From positions 310,001-374,000 of the forward strand of contig CAWJXK010000008.1 of NCBI GenBank assembly GCA_963846855.1: a stretch of 64,000 nt of DNA. Direction: 5' to 3'. Source of the stretch: CAIWHR01 sp963846855. GTDB lineage: Bacteria; Pseudomonadota; Gammaproteobacteria; Burkholderiales; Casimicrobiaceae. This document shows positions 44,780 to 53,675 of this stretch, piece after piece. The number at the start of each line of letters is the position of its first letter. Position 1 is the stretch's first letter. The notes below the pieces were generated by a model that was not told the DNA's origin, made no database searches, and saw only the letters and a program-made list of their open reading frames with translations. The position numbers and the translations under genes are program-made.

Positions 44780-47700
44780 TCAGGCCAGCCGGCCGAGAAA
44801 CTCCAGGATCAGCGCGACGCGCTCGGGAAGCGTCGGCGCCGCGCGCTCGATGCGCACGCGATCCGGTCCCGCGAAGCGGACGCGCCCATCGCGCTGGACG
44901 AGCTGGATGAGCGCAGCGGCGTCGAACGGGGGCTCCTTCTCGAACTGGAGCGTGCTGCGCTCGGGCCCGGCGTCGATCTTCACCACGCCCTTGGGTCGCG
45001 CGGCGAGGCGCAGCCGATGGCATGCGAGCAGCGCCTGCGCGGGCTCGGGCGGGCGGCCGAAGCGGTCGACGAGCTCCTCCTGCATCGCTTCCAGTTCCTC
45101 CGGGCTGTCGCAATTGGCGAGCCGCTTGTAGAGAACGAGCCGCTCGTGCACGTCGTTGCAATAGGCCTCGGGCAGCAGCGCCGGGACGTGAAGGTTGATC
45201 TCGGTGGTCACGCCGAGCGGCGCCGACAGGTCAGGCACGCGGCCGGCCTTCAACGCCTTCACCGCGACCCGCAGCATGTCGGCGTAGAGCTGGAATCCGA
45301 TCTCCTGCATTTCGCCCGATTGCGATTCGCCGAGCACTTCGCCCGCACCCCGGATCTCGAGGTCGTGCATCGCGAGATAAAAGCCCGAGCCCAGGTCCTC
45401 CATCATCTGAATCGCCTCGAGCCGCTTCTTCGCCTGCCCCGTGAGCGATTCCTCGGGCGGCGTCAGCAGGTACGCGTAGGCCTGGTGGTGCGAGCGGCCG
45501 ACGCGGCCGCGCAGCTGGTGCAGCTGCGCGAGCCCGAAGCGGTCGGCGCGCTCGATGATGATCGTGTTCGCCGTCGGCACGTCGATGCCGGTCTCGATGA
45601 TGGTCGAGCAGACGAGCAGGTTGACGCGCTGCGCGTAGAACTCGCGCATCGCGTGCTCGAGGTCGCGCTCGGCCATCTGGCCGTGCGCCACCATGATCCG
45701 CGCCTCCGGCAGCAGGTCCGCCAGGCGCTCCGCGGTCGTCGCGATCGTGTCGATGTCGTTGTGCAGGAAATAGATCTGCCCGCCGCGCTTCAGCTCGCGC
45801 AGCGCGGCTTCGCGGACGATGCCGCGCGAGTACTGCGCGACGAAGGTCTTGATCGAGAGCCGCCGCTGCGGCGCCGTGGCGATCACCGAGAAGTCGCGGA
45901 TGCCCTCGAGCGACATCGCCAGCGTGCGCGGGATCGGCGTGGCGGTCAGCGTCAGCACGTCGACCTCGGCGCGCATGCGCTTCAGCTGCTCCTTCTGGCG
46001 CACGCCGAAGCGATGCTCCTCGTCGATGATGACGAGGCCCAGATTCTTGAAGATCACGTCGGCCTGGATCAGCTTGTGCGTGCCGATGACGAGGTCGATC
46101 GTCCCTGCGGCGAGGCCCTCCAGCGCCGCCTTCACTTCCTTCGTCGAGCGGAAGCGCGAAAGCTCGGCGAGCTTGACCGGCATCTCGGCGAAGCGGTCCT
46201 TGAACACCTTGAAATGCTGCTCGGCCAGCAGCGTCGTGGGCACCAGCACGGCGACCTGCTTGCCGTCGGCCAACGCCACGAACGCGGCGCGCAGCGCGAC
46301 CTCGGTCTTGCCGAAGCCGACGTCGCCGCAGACGAGCCGGTCCATCGGCCGGCCGGCGGTGAGGTCGGTGATCACTGCCTCGATCGCCGCCTGCTGGTCG
46401 GCGGTCTCCTCGAACGGGAAGCCGTCGGCGAACGCCTCGTAGTCGTGCGGCGTGAACGTGAACGCGTGGCCCGTGCGTGCCGCGCGCTGCGCGTAGAGGT
46501 TGAGCAGCTCCGCCGCCGTGTCGTGCGCCTGCCGCGCGGCGCGGCGCTTGGCCTTCTCCCATTGGCCGCTGCCGAGCTCGTGCAGCGGCGCCGCCTCGGG
46601 CGAGGCGCCGCTGTAGCGCGCGATGACGTGCAGGTTCGACACCGGCACATAGAGCTTCGCGTCGTTAGCGTAGACGAGCTGCAGGAATTCGGTCGGGCCC
46701 TCGCCGAGATCCATCGCGGCGAGGCCGAGGTAGCGCCCGATGCCGTGCTGCTCGTGGACGACCGGATCGCCGATGCGAAGCTCCGTGAGGTCGCGCAGCA
46801 TCGCGTCGACGTTCGAGCGGCGCGCGCCGTCGCGCCGCCCGCCGCGCACCACGCCGCCATAGAGCTCGGCCTCGGTGACGAGTGCGAGATGGGCATCGGG
46901 CCATGCGAACCCGGCGTGCAGCGGAGAGACGCCCAGCGCGAGCGGCGAGGAGTCGCCGAGAAAGGCGGTCCAGTCGTCGACCTGCGGCAGCGCGAGCCCG
47001 TACTCGGCGAAATACTGGTGCATCGTCTCGCGCCGGCCAGCGCTCTCCGCGCAGATCAGCACGCGCGTTCCGACGGCGCCCGCGAGAAAGCGCTTCAGCG
47101 CCGACAGCGGGTCGTCGGCGCGCCGGTCGACGCGCACCGGCGGCAGCGGCACGGCAGGTCCGCCGGCAGCCTCGGCCTCCGGATCCGGCGCAGGCAGGTC
47201 GATGCGAGCGAACGGCTTCACCATCCCGTTGAACGCGTCGTCGGGCAGGAACACTTCGGTCGGCGGCAGCAGCGGGCGCGCCTTGTCGCCACGCAGCAAG
47301 CGGTAGCGCGATTCGGTGTCCTGCCAGAAGCGCGCGATGGCGCCGGGCACGTCGCCGTGCAGCGCGACCGCGGCATCCTGTGGCAGGTAGTCGGCCAGCG
47401 TTGCGGTCGCCTCGAAGAACAGGGGCAGGTAGTACTCGATGCCGCCGGGCGCGATGCCGTTGCTCACGTCCTTGTACAACGCCGAGCGCGACGGGTCGCC
47501 CTCGAACACCTCGCGATAGCGTCCGCGAAAGCGCGTGCGTCCGGCGTCGTCGAGCGGGAATTCGCGCGCGGGGAGCAGGCGCACGTTCGGCACCGGATAG
47601 AGCGTGCGCTGCGTGTCGACGTCGAAGGTCTTGATGCTCTCGATGTCGTTGCCGAAGAGATCGAGGCGGAAGGGCAGCGTGCTGCCCATCGGAAAGAGGT

Positions 47701-48367
47701 CGATCAGCCCGCCGCGGATGCTGAATTCGCCCGGCGACACGACCTGCGTGACGTGCTGGTAGCCGGCGAGCGCCAGCTGCGCGCGGAGCGCGTCGGCGTC
47801 AAGGCGCGTGCCCTGCTCGAGAAAGAACGTGAACGCGGCGAGATACGAAGGCGGGGCGAGGCGATAGAGCGCCGTCGTCGCGGCGACAACCAGCACGTCG
47901 CACTCGCCGCGCGAGACGCGGTAGAGCGTCGCGAGGCGCTCGGACACGAGGTCGTGGTGCGGCGAGAACTGGTCGTAGGGGAGCGTTTCCCAGTCCGGCA
48001 GCAGCGCGACCCTGACGCCCGGCGCGAACCAGGGGATCTCGTCGGCGAGACGCTGCGCCGAGAGCGCATCGGCGCTGACCACGGCGAGGAGCTGCTTGCG
48101 CTGCATGCATCGCACGGCGATCTGCGCGATTGCCAGTGCGTCGGAGGATCCGGGAAGCGGCCGCGCCTGGAGCCTGCGGCCCGGCGCCGGCAAATCCGGC
48201 GCGAGCGCGGGCAGCGCGGCGAGCATCGAGAGGGTCGCTGCGATGTCGGGAGTCGCGGGCGCGGCGGCAGCGTTGCTGCGTGCATCGGACGGCGGGGCGC
48301 TTGCCCTGCCGGGCGATGCAGCCGCCGGCCCGGCGTCAGGCGAGACCGGTGGCACGTGTGACTGCAA
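44780..48367 (-). CDS. mfd: Transcription-repair coupling factor
   Basis: Removes stalled RNA polymerase and recruits UvrA. About 1195 residues from a TTG at 48367; the true start may be a GTG four codons later. A UvrB-like module (LPDWETLPYDQFSPH, GEFSIRGGLIDLFP), RNA polymerase-interacting domain (GDPVVHEQHGIGRYLGL), RecG-like motor (VCGDVGFGKTEVALRAAF, DEEHRFGVRQKE, TLTATPIPRTL, QLRGRVGRSHHQAYAYLL) and the C-terminal TRCF domain. The N-terminal 45 residues are Ala/Pro-rich and not conserved. Confidence 0.97.
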   Translation of the reverse strand: MQSHVPPVSPDAGPAAASPGRASAPPSDARSNAAAAPATPDIAATLSMLAALPALAPDLPAPGRRLQARPLPGSSDALAIAQIAVRCMQRKQLLAVVSADALSAQRLADEIPWFAPGVRVALLPDWETLPYDQFSPHHDLVSERLATLYRVSRGECDVLVVAATTALYRLAPPSYLAAFTFFLEQGTRLDADALRAQLALAGYQHVTQVVSPGEFSIRGGLIDLFPMGSTLPFRLDLFGNDIESIKTFDVDTQRTLYPVPNVRLLPAREFPLDDAGRTRFRGRYREVFEGDPSRSALYKDVSNGIAPGGIEYYLPLFFEATATLADYLPQDAAVALHGDVPGAIARFWQDTESRYRLLRGDKARPLLPPTEVFLPDDAFNGMVKPFARIDLPAPDPEAEAAGGPAVPLPPVRVDRRADDPLSALKRFLAGAVGTRVLICAESAGRRETMHQYFAEYGLALPQVDDWTAFLGDSSPLALGVSPLHAGFAWPDAHLALVTEAELYGGVVRGGRRDGARRSNVDAMLRDLTELRIGDPVVHEQHGIGRYLGLAAMDLGEGPTEFLQLVYANDAKLYVPVSNLHVIARYSGASPEAAPLHELGSGQWEKAKRRAARQAHDTAAELLNLYAQRAARTGHAFTFTPHDYEAFADGFPFEETADQQAAIEAVITDLTAGRPMDRLVCGDVGFGKTEVALRAAFVALADGKQVAVLVPTTLLAEQHFKVFKDRFAEMPVKLAELSRFRSTKEVKAALEGLAAGTIDLVIGTHKLIQADVIFKNLGLVIIDEEHRFGVRQKEQLKRMRAEVDVLTLTATPIPRTLAMSLEGIRDFSVIATAPQRRLSIKTFVAQYSRGIVREAALRELKRGGQIYFLHNDIDTIATTAERLADLLPEARIMVAHGQMAERDLEHAMREFYAQRVNLLVCSTIIETGIDVPTANTIIIERADRFGLAQLHQLRGRVGRSHHQAYAYLLTPPEESLTGQAKKRLEAIQMMEDLGSGFYLAMHDLEIRGAGEVLGESQSGEMQEIGFQLYADMLRVAVKALKAGRVPDLSAPLGVTTEINLHVPALLPEAYCNDVHERLVLYKRLANCDSPEELEAMQEELVDRFGRPPEPAQALLACHRLRLAARPKGVVKIDAGPERSTLQFEKEPPFDAAALIQLVQRDGRVRFAGPDRVRIERAAPTLPERVALILEFLGRLA

Positions 48368-48477
48368 ATCGAGTGCGGATTATACGTGGTGCCCGCGGGC
48401 TCGCCGATGTCGTCCGGGAATGAAACGCGGGGGGACCGGCGGGGCGATCGAATTGCGATGCGTGCGATAATCGCCGC

Positions 48478-49419
48478 GTGCCGCCGACTGCCAAATCCGC
48501 CGCGCATGTCGGCGCGACGCCCTATCTGATGTTGACGCTGGTACCGCTGTTCTGGGCCGGCAACTGGATCGTCGGCCGCGGACTGGCGCCGGAAATTCCG
48601 CCGATGGCAATGACCTTCCTGCGATGGCTGTTCGCGATCATGATCCTCGCGCCGTTCGCCATCCGGCACGTCATCCGCGACTGGCCGAAGCTGCGACCCC
48701 ACTGGAAGGTCCTGCTGTTCCTCGGCGCCATCGGCGTCGGCTCGCACAACGCGCTCGCGTACATGGGCCTCAACTACACGACCGCGACCAACGGCGTGAT
48801 CCTCAATTCGTTCATCCCGGTGATGATCATCACCATTTCGTGGATCTTCCTGCGCGAGCGCCTGACGCGGATGCAGCTCGCCGGCGTCGGCGTGTCGCTC
48901 GCCGGCGTGTTCACGATTCTCTCGCGCGGCGACGTTGCAACGCTGACTGCGTTTCGCCTGAACGGCGGCGATCTGCTCGTCATCCTGTCGATGGCGATGT
49001 GGTCGAGCTACACCGTCTGCCTGCGCTGGCGCCCGGCGGGACTGCACATGCTGACCTTCCTGTTCGTGCTGATGGTGGTCGGCGATCTGTGCATGCTGCC
49101 CTTTTTCCTGGGCGAGCTCGCGTTCGGGCGACGCATGACGCCGAGCCTCGTCAATTTCGCGGCGCTGTTCTCGGTCGCGCTCTTCTCGTCGGTGATCGCC
49201 TACATCTTCTGGAACCGGGGGGTCGCCGAAGTAGGCGCCAGCGTGGCTGGCCTGTTCGTCCACCTGATGCCCGTGTTCGGCGTGGTGCTGGCATGGCTCT
49301 TTCTCGGCGAGCGACTTGCGCCGTATCATGTCGCTGGAATCGCGCTGATCCTGACCGGCATCCTGGTGACGAGCCGGCTGGGCAGAAGAGCGGTGCCGGT
49401 GCCCGCCGGGACCGATTGA
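48478..49419 (+). CDS. EamA/DMT-family transporter
   Basis: 313 residues from GTG, ten hydrophobic helices in two repeats. PLFWAGNWIVGRGLAPEIPP starts the first EamA half, ITISWIFLRERLTRMQLAGV ends it; VVLAWLFLGERLAPYHVAGI ends the second. Members export metabolites or amino acids; the substrate is unknown. Its 3' end is followed by a lone copy of the repeat-element end. Confidence 0.9.
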   Translation: MPPTAKSAAHVGATPYLMLTLVPLFWAGNWIVGRGLAPEIPPMAMTFLRWLFAIMILAPFAIRHVIRDWPKLRPHWKVLLFLGAIGVGSHNALAYMGLNYTTATNGVILNSFIPVMIITISWIFLRERLTRMQLAGVGVSLAGVFTILSRGDVATLTAFRLNGGDLLVILSMAMWSSYTVCLRWRPAGLHMLTFLFVLMVVGDLCMLPFFLGELAFGRRMTPSLVNFAALFSVALFSSVIAYIFWNRGVAEVGASVAGLFVHLMPVFGVVLAWLFLGERLAPYHVAGIALILTGILVTSRLGRRAVPVPAGTD

Positions 49420-49438
49420 GCGCGGAGCGGGGCGGGCA

Positions 49439-49455
49439 TAGCGTGAACAGGCCCT
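49439..49455. repeat. Solitary copy of the 280-bp element's end
   Basis: TAGCGTGAACAGGCCCT is identical to the right end of the element at 16694-16973. The rest of that element is absent. It lies eight bases before the ydcH-like ATG, so it may supply or replace its leader. Confidence 0.6.
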
Positions 49456-49462
49456 AATCGCC

Positions 49463-49678
49463 ATGGATGACATCGGAAACGCGACGCGTGTCGGGCTGAT
49501 GGTGCGGCTGGTCGAGCTGAAGCAGGAGCATCGTGACCTCGACGCCGCGATCCAGCGCCTCGCCGGGGATCCCACGCACGACCAGCTGCAGATCACCCGG
49601 CTGAAGCGGCGAAAACTGCTGCTGAAGGACAACATCGCGCGCCTCGAGCGCGATCTCGATCCCGACGTCATGGCGTGA
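49463..49678 (+). CDS. YdcH/DUF465 family small protein
   Basis: 71 residues, a single charged helical hairpin: LMVRLVELKQEHRDLDAAIQ, then QLQITRLKRRKLLLKDNI. The HRDLDAAI and LKRRKLLLKD pattern is diagnostic of DUF465 (YdcH). The role is unknown. No clear Shine-Dalgarno is visible because the repeat end occupies the leader. Confidence 0.88.
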   Translation: MDDIGNATRVGLMVRLVELKQEHRDLDAAIQRLAGDPTHDQLQITRLKRRKLLLKDNIARLERDLDPDVMA

Positions 49679-49771
49679 ACCGCGCCATTGAGATGCGGTC
49701 AAACGTCCCCAAGTTAATATGGGCGACGACGCCCGGCTCCGGGCTGTTCAGAGGGCAAGGGTCGTCTCTGG

Positions 49772-49777
49772 TAGAAT
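49772..49777 (+). promoter_or_regulatory. Likely -10 box for ssrA
   Basis: TAGAAT about 70 bases before mature tmRNA. A TTCAGA 19 bases upstream is only a weak -35. The leader would be removed by RNase P. Confidence 0.35.
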
Positions 49778-49844
49778 TCGCCGTGCCGGAATGCGTTCGT
49801 CCGATTCCGGCGTTCCAGCGCGGCCGCAGTGCCATCGAACACCG

Positions 49845-50209
49845 GGGGTGAACTGGTTTCGACGGGGGTTGCAACGCAGCTTGGGGCATGCCGAGGCGCT
49901 TGTCCTCGTTAAACTCGAGCAATCGCAAACTTAACTGCGAACGACTCAAACTACGCTCTGGCGGCTTAATCCCGCCGGACCTCGCACCGGGCGGCGCTCA
50001 GCCCGGGTGATGTAACTGTCACAGCGAGGACATTCTGAGCGATCGCGTCCGTCCGGGTCACTTGGCCGAGGCGTTAAATCAAGGTGACTGGTCCTGTCGC
50101 AGCCTGTCCGCCGGCGGTGATGGGGCGAGAGCCAAATGACGAGACTAAGCATGTAGTCCTGACTGTCGAGTGCTTCCGGACGCGAGTTCGATTCTCGCCA
50201 CCTCCACCA
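49845..50209 (+). ncRNA. ssrA: tmRNA (one-piece), tag ANDSNYALAA
   Basis: Rescues stalled ribosomes with SmpB. The 5' end GGGGGTGAACTGGTTTCGAC pairs with CACCTCC before the encoded CCA (50207-50209) to form the tRNA-like acceptor stem. T-arm GTTCGATTC is present. The resume codon is GCG at 49937; the tag reads ANDSNYALAA then TAA (49967-49969). Pseudoknot-rich middle follows. The length of about 365 bases is standard. Its 3' end is used as an integration site here. Confidence 0.97.
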
Positions 50210-50250
50210 TCAGCAAGAATGACGGCCCCCACGCGGGGCCGTTTTTCTTT
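50187..50250 (+). repeat. Attachment-site repeat, left copy (inside and after ssrA)
   Basis: The end of the tmRNA T-arm, acceptor stem, CCA and terminator. The same 64 bases recur at 53676-53739 with one missing C and a few substitutions. This is the signature left when an integrase recombines at the ssrA 3' end. Confidence 0.75.
50222..50249 (+). terminator. Rho-independent terminator of ssrA
   Basis: ACGGCCCC (50222-50229), short loop, GGGGCCGT (50235-50242), then TTTTCTTT. Confidence 0.85.
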
Positions 50251-50614
50251 CCATTCCGCCACGAAAAGCGCATTCCATTATCGGCCTCCTGCAGTACAGC
50301 GTAAGGCCGCCCCCTTCTCTAGGCAGTTCACGGACTCACGCAAATCGCCCTAGTCCGTCCCACAGCGAGCGAACGGGATCCTCTTCATGGCGCGCATGAC
50401 CGCTCGTCGGCTCGACTCCGAACCTGTCATTTTTGGTCGCGACATTGATTACGTTCACAATACCAGTAGCCAAATCCATTGCCGGCTACCGAGTCGAGGG
50501 CAGCCGCTATTTCTACAACCCGCTGACCCTGATCACGCAGTCGCTTGGCAAGAGCCTCGCCCGCGACTGCAACGTGACGCAGTGGGACTTCGAATGGCAA
50601 CAACGGAGATACTC
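50251..50614. other. Island stretch without a supported gene
   Basis: 364 bases. A frame around 50470-50600 reads SIAGYRVEGSRYFYNP, then TQSLGKSLARDCN, which looks protein-like, but it has no start or family and runs into the next gene. It could be a fragment of a lost gene. Confidence 0.35.
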
Positions 50615-51265
50615 ATGCGTAAGTCGTTTTTGCTACTCGTTGCCGCGGTCCCGCTGGCCATCGCGCAAACGCCACCGCCGCCGGACTTCGTGAGGGCGGT
50701 GCCGACGCCGAAAGCTGGCGAAGTGATCACGACACCCCTGGCCGCGTTGCCCAAGGAAACGCAGCGCATCCTGACGCAAAACCAGCACGTCACCGCCGAT
50801 GGCGTACGCGTCGTACAGACCACGGACGCACACGTTCATCTCCTCGATAAGGCGCTGAGCTTGGCGGTACCCGAGGGTCCTGACGATGTGCCGATGGACC
50901 GGGTCACAGCGTTTGCGCGGTGGCGATTCCTTGGTTACGTACTCGACGGACCAGAGACGCACCGGGTCAACCGTCTGTGGCGCGACGACCGGGGCAGGCT
51001 GGTGATGCTGACAGAGTGGGACTACAAGGCGTCTGGCGGCGGTATCCATCAGTTCAGTGAGTTCATAACTGAGCAAGTACGGGGCACGCCGGCGGTGCTG
51101 GCTCTTGCTCGCGCGCCGCAGTCGAGCGAGGGACTATGGAATTTGGTGTGGACCACAGACAAGAAGTCCTACGAGTTGTATGTTTCCGAGCCGCGGCTTC
51201 CTGACGCTGAGATCAAAGCGCATCGGGAGATGGTGTTGGGCTATGCAAACGCGATTGGCGAGTAA
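50615..51265 (+). CDS. Exported hypothetical protein
   Basis: 216 residues. Signal peptide MRKSFLLLVAAVPLAIAQ, then a Pro-rich start (TPPPPDFVRAVPTP) and a mixed alpha/beta body rich in V, T and D. No cysteine pairs, no catalytic motif recognised. GGAGA eight bases upstream supports ATG 50615. It is the first gene of the island, and transcribed away from ssrA. Function unknown. Confidence 0.65.
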   Translation: MRKSFLLLVAAVPLAIAQTPPPPDFVRAVPTPKAGEVITTPLAALPKETQRILTQNQHVTADGVRVVQTTDAHVHLLDKALSLAVPEGPDDVPMDRVTAFARWRFLGYVLDGPETHRVNRLWRDDRGRLVMLTEWDYKASGGGIHQFSEFITEQVRGTPAVLALARAPQSSEGLWNLVWTTDKKSYELYVSEPRLPDAEIKAHREMVLGYANAIGE

Positions 51266-51447
51266 GCTGAAGGCCCGCGTGCACCGTGGAGGCGTCGTGG
51301 CGGCAACGGTCCAGATCGCGACGAGGTGAACCGCCCCGGATTCCCACCATACGACTCCGTCGACTGGGATCAAGACGGACAGCGGTCCACACCCCGCCCC
51401 GCAACTGTCCACTTTGTGCTAGGTCCGCTTGAACGCCGGGTTAGGCC

Positions 51448-52023
51448 TCATAGCTTCACCTCGCGCTGGCACGCGCCGGGCTTGCCATAGCGAATAAGAA
51501 CGACCGCACCTTTGCTCAATGGCGAGCCGCGAAGCGCAGACTCAATTGTTTCATAGAGAACGTTCGCGTTTGGCCCGTAGCAATAGATGACGAATTCTCC
51601 CCCACCCACTTCATTTCCGTCGTGCTCCCCAGCGCGCGAGCGCTCGATCGCCGCTGCAATGCGGTCCTCGAGCTGAAAAATCGCCTCGCGCTCGGCTTTT
51701 GCGCCGAAGCCACCGGTAGAGAGGTTCCGTTCGCCATCCTGGGGAACCGCGCCCGCAACGATGGGCGCGCGCAGTTCCCGCCACGAACAGGCGGAACGCA
51801 AATCGGCGAACTCCCGCTTGCTCATCGAGTTGACCGCGGTCAGCTGCAGGAGCGATGTCTCGGTGGGTATCGTCACGAGTTCGGCGCCGGGCTCTTCGTT
51901 ACTTACGCGGGCGCGCGCGGACTCCCAGCCATCGGCGACTACCAGGTACGTCTTGACCACGTGCGTACGCTCATGCGCGGTCAGCGGCATCCCGGCATGG
52001 CATTTGAAGAGTTTCATTTCCAT
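51448..52023 (-). CDS. Hypothetical protein of the LysR-divergent operon
   Basis: About 191 residues; ATG at 52023 (GGAG four bases before) or 52017. The start MEMKLFKCHAG carries a single Cys. The C-terminus (GGEFVIYCYGPNANVLYETI, then SKGAVVLIRYGKPGA and REVKL) reads as a compact beta-alpha-beta unit, which might bind a nucleotide or peptide, but I cannot assign a family. 19 bases after the zinc-ribbon gene, so the two form an operon. Confidence 0.6.
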   Translation of the reverse strand: MEMKLFKCHAGMPLTAHERTHVVKTYLVVADGWESARARVSNEEPGAELVTIPTETSLLQLTAVNSMSKREFADLRSACSWRELRAPIVAGAVPQDGERNLSTGGFGAKAEREAIFQLEDRIAAAIERSRAGEHDGNEVGGGEFVIYCYGPNANVLYETIESALRGSPLSKGAVVLIRYGKPGACQREVKL

Positions 52024-52042
52024 CAACTCCGCACGTTGGTCG

Positions 52043-52255
52043 CTAACAGCCTTCGGTCCTGATATGCATCGGATAGACCAGAAACCTCCGGGTGCCCGGA
52101 TCCGGTTGTGCCGTGACGGTGCGGCCGCAGGCGTCGCATCGAAGTTCACCGACCCGGCCCGGGGTGCCCGCCATGGCGCGCAGCCGCGCACGTTCGTCGC
52201 TCCCGAGCGGACGCCCGGAATTCGGACACAGCTTTCTGTAGTCGAGCAATGCCAA
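52043..52255 (-). CDS. Small zinc-ribbon-like hypothetical protein
   Basis: 70 residues from a TTG start at 52255; a perfect GGGAGG lies seven bases upstream (52263-52268), which decides this start. It has LCPNSGRPLGSDERARL, LRCDACGRTV and a terminal cysteine. CPNSG and CDACG together look like a zinc ribbon with one site Cys missing (one Cys in the first knuckle, two in the second, plus Cys at the end). Too small for an enzyme; probably an adaptor or regulator. First gene of the operon facing away from LysR. Confidence 0.55.
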   Translation of the reverse strand: MALLDYRKLCPNSGRPLGSDERARLRAMAGTPGRVGELRCDACGRTVTAQPDPGTRRFLVYPMHIRTEGC

Positions 52256-52380
52256 GCGGGGGCCTCCCTTTAGTGGCGAAGCCCGATCCGGCAGCGCCCG
52301 ACGCGGCGTTCCGTCGACGCACGGAAATCGCGAGCGCCGGCATTCTAGTGTCGGCGAAATATGCTTGCAACTGAATATAT

Positions 52381-52397
52381 TGCATATATGATATGCA
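52381..52397. promoter_or_regulatory. Perfect palindrome at the LysR gene start
   Basis: TGCATAT-ATG-ATATGCA, arms of 7. It sits in an AT-rich 132-bp divergent intergenic region between LysR and the two-gene operon, the usual place for LysR binding. It overlaps ATG 52388, so GTG 52400 may be the real start. Confidence 0.5.
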
Positions 52398-53329
52398 CCG
52401 TGCTCAACCTGCGAAGCATCGATCTCAACCTGCTCCCCGTGCTCGAAGCCGTGTACGAGGAGGGCAGCCTGTCGCGAGCCGCGCAACGGCTTGCGATGAC
52501 CCAACCGGCGGTGAGTCACGCCATGACACGGTTGCGCGGCGCATTCCGGGACCCGCTCTTCATCCGGCAGTCGAAGGGCGTCATGCCGACACCGGTAGCC
52601 GACATGATCTACGCGAACCTGCGGGGCGCACTTGGCGCTGTTCGTGAAGCCGTGGCGGAACGAAGGTCCTTCGATCCCCGGACGTCGGAGCGCAAATTTG
52701 TGATCAGCGTTGCGCATCCGCTCGGGCCGATGATCGCGGTGCGGCTGCAGGAGCGCCTCGCCGGTACCGCACCCGGCGTTGCGGTGGCCTTCAGCACCCG
52801 CTCGCGACCAATCGAGCTCGATCGTGGATTGCGCGAGGGACGGATGGACGTGGCGGTGGATTGGCTCGTCCCAAAGGGGAGCGGATTCCATGAGGTAACG
52901 TTGTTCGAGGATGCCCTTCTGGCGGTTGCCCGGCATGGGCACCCCGCGTTGCGGCGGATTCGCACGATCAAGGATTTGAGGAACGCGTCATTCGTGAGCC
53001 TGCGGCCGCGGATCGAAGGAGAGAATCCGGTGCCGGGGCTACAGGAATGGTCGCGATTGAAGCTGAACCGCGCGTTGGAAGTCTCGGAGATCCTCGAGGT
53101 ATTCATGGTGGCTGGCCAGTCGGACCTGCTCGGACTGATACCGCGAAGCATGCTGAAATTCGCCCGTGAACGCTTCGGCCTCAGGGCATTGTCGGTGGGG
53201 CCGCGCACTGCCGCGGTGCCGATCAAATTGATCTGGCATGAAAGCCGGGAAGCGGACCATGGGCATGCATTCCTCCGAAAGCAGTTAGCCCTTGCGTCCA
53301 ATGATATTGTCCCGTCAAAATCGCGTTGA
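52388..53329 (+). CDS. LysR-family transcriptional regulator
   Basis: About 313 residues (309 from GTG 52400, the more usual VLNLRSIDLNLLPVLEAV start). HTH: GSLSRAAQRLAMTQPAVSHAMTRLRGAF. The substrate domain (about 95-305) has the periplasmic-binding fold typical of LTTRs, with NodD/SyrM-like sequence such as VDWLVPKGSGFHEVTLFEDAL. Divergent from the zinc-ribbon/unknown pair, which it likely controls. Confidence 0.9.
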   Translation: MICTVLNLRSIDLNLLPVLEAVYEEGSLSRAAQRLAMTQPAVSHAMTRLRGAFRDPLFIRQSKGVMPTPVADMIYANLRGALGAVREAVAERRSFDPRTSERKFVISVAHPLGPMIAVRLQERLAGTAPGVAVAFSTRSRPIELDRGLREGRMDVAVDWLVPKGSGFHEVTLFEDALLAVARHGHPALRRIRTIKDLRNASFVSLRPRIEGENPVPGLQEWSRLKLNRALEVSEILEVFMVAGQSDLLGLIPRSMLKFARERFGLRALSVGPRTAAVPIKLIWHESREADHGHAFLRKQLALASNDIVPSKSR

Positions 53330-53675
53330 CCTCCGAATCCGATTCGATGTCCCACGCACGCACGAAGTAGCGTCGCACCGCCAGACATTCAGCCCTCCAT
53401 AGGCGGGCAGCTTTCTTTAGCGCGGGGCCGATCGACATGCATTTTCGTCGCTGCCTGCATCGCCGCTCGAGCGACGGCGGAAAGCGCGTCGCGACCTAGC
53501 GGCTTTCGCTTAGCCAGAACGCGTTGGCGTAGGTCCGGCCCTTGGAGCGCTTCGGGTTCGGTTCCGCTGTCCGTGGCACGCCTGGATCCGGCAAACTCTA
53601 TCGGAAAGCGGTAAGAATGGTGGTAAGGGCAAGATCGAGGGATGGAGCGGCGATTTGCCCTGAGAACTGCAAGAA
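53330..53675. other. Island end without a supported gene
   Basis: About 345 bases. A short frame near 53545-53640 (VRGTPGSGKLYRKAV) could be a worn remnant of a tyrosine recombinase but is too short to say. Nothing else seen. Confidence 0.35.

Noticed and set aside
44288..48361. Plus-strand open frame of 1357 codons
   Set aside because: Antisense of mfd; composition typical of GC-rich shadow frames with RR/VQ/LAD repeats.
50433..50693. Open frame overlapping the exported protein gene
   Set aside because: Its second half is a shadow of the gene at 50615; the first half may be a fragment but has no family or start signal.
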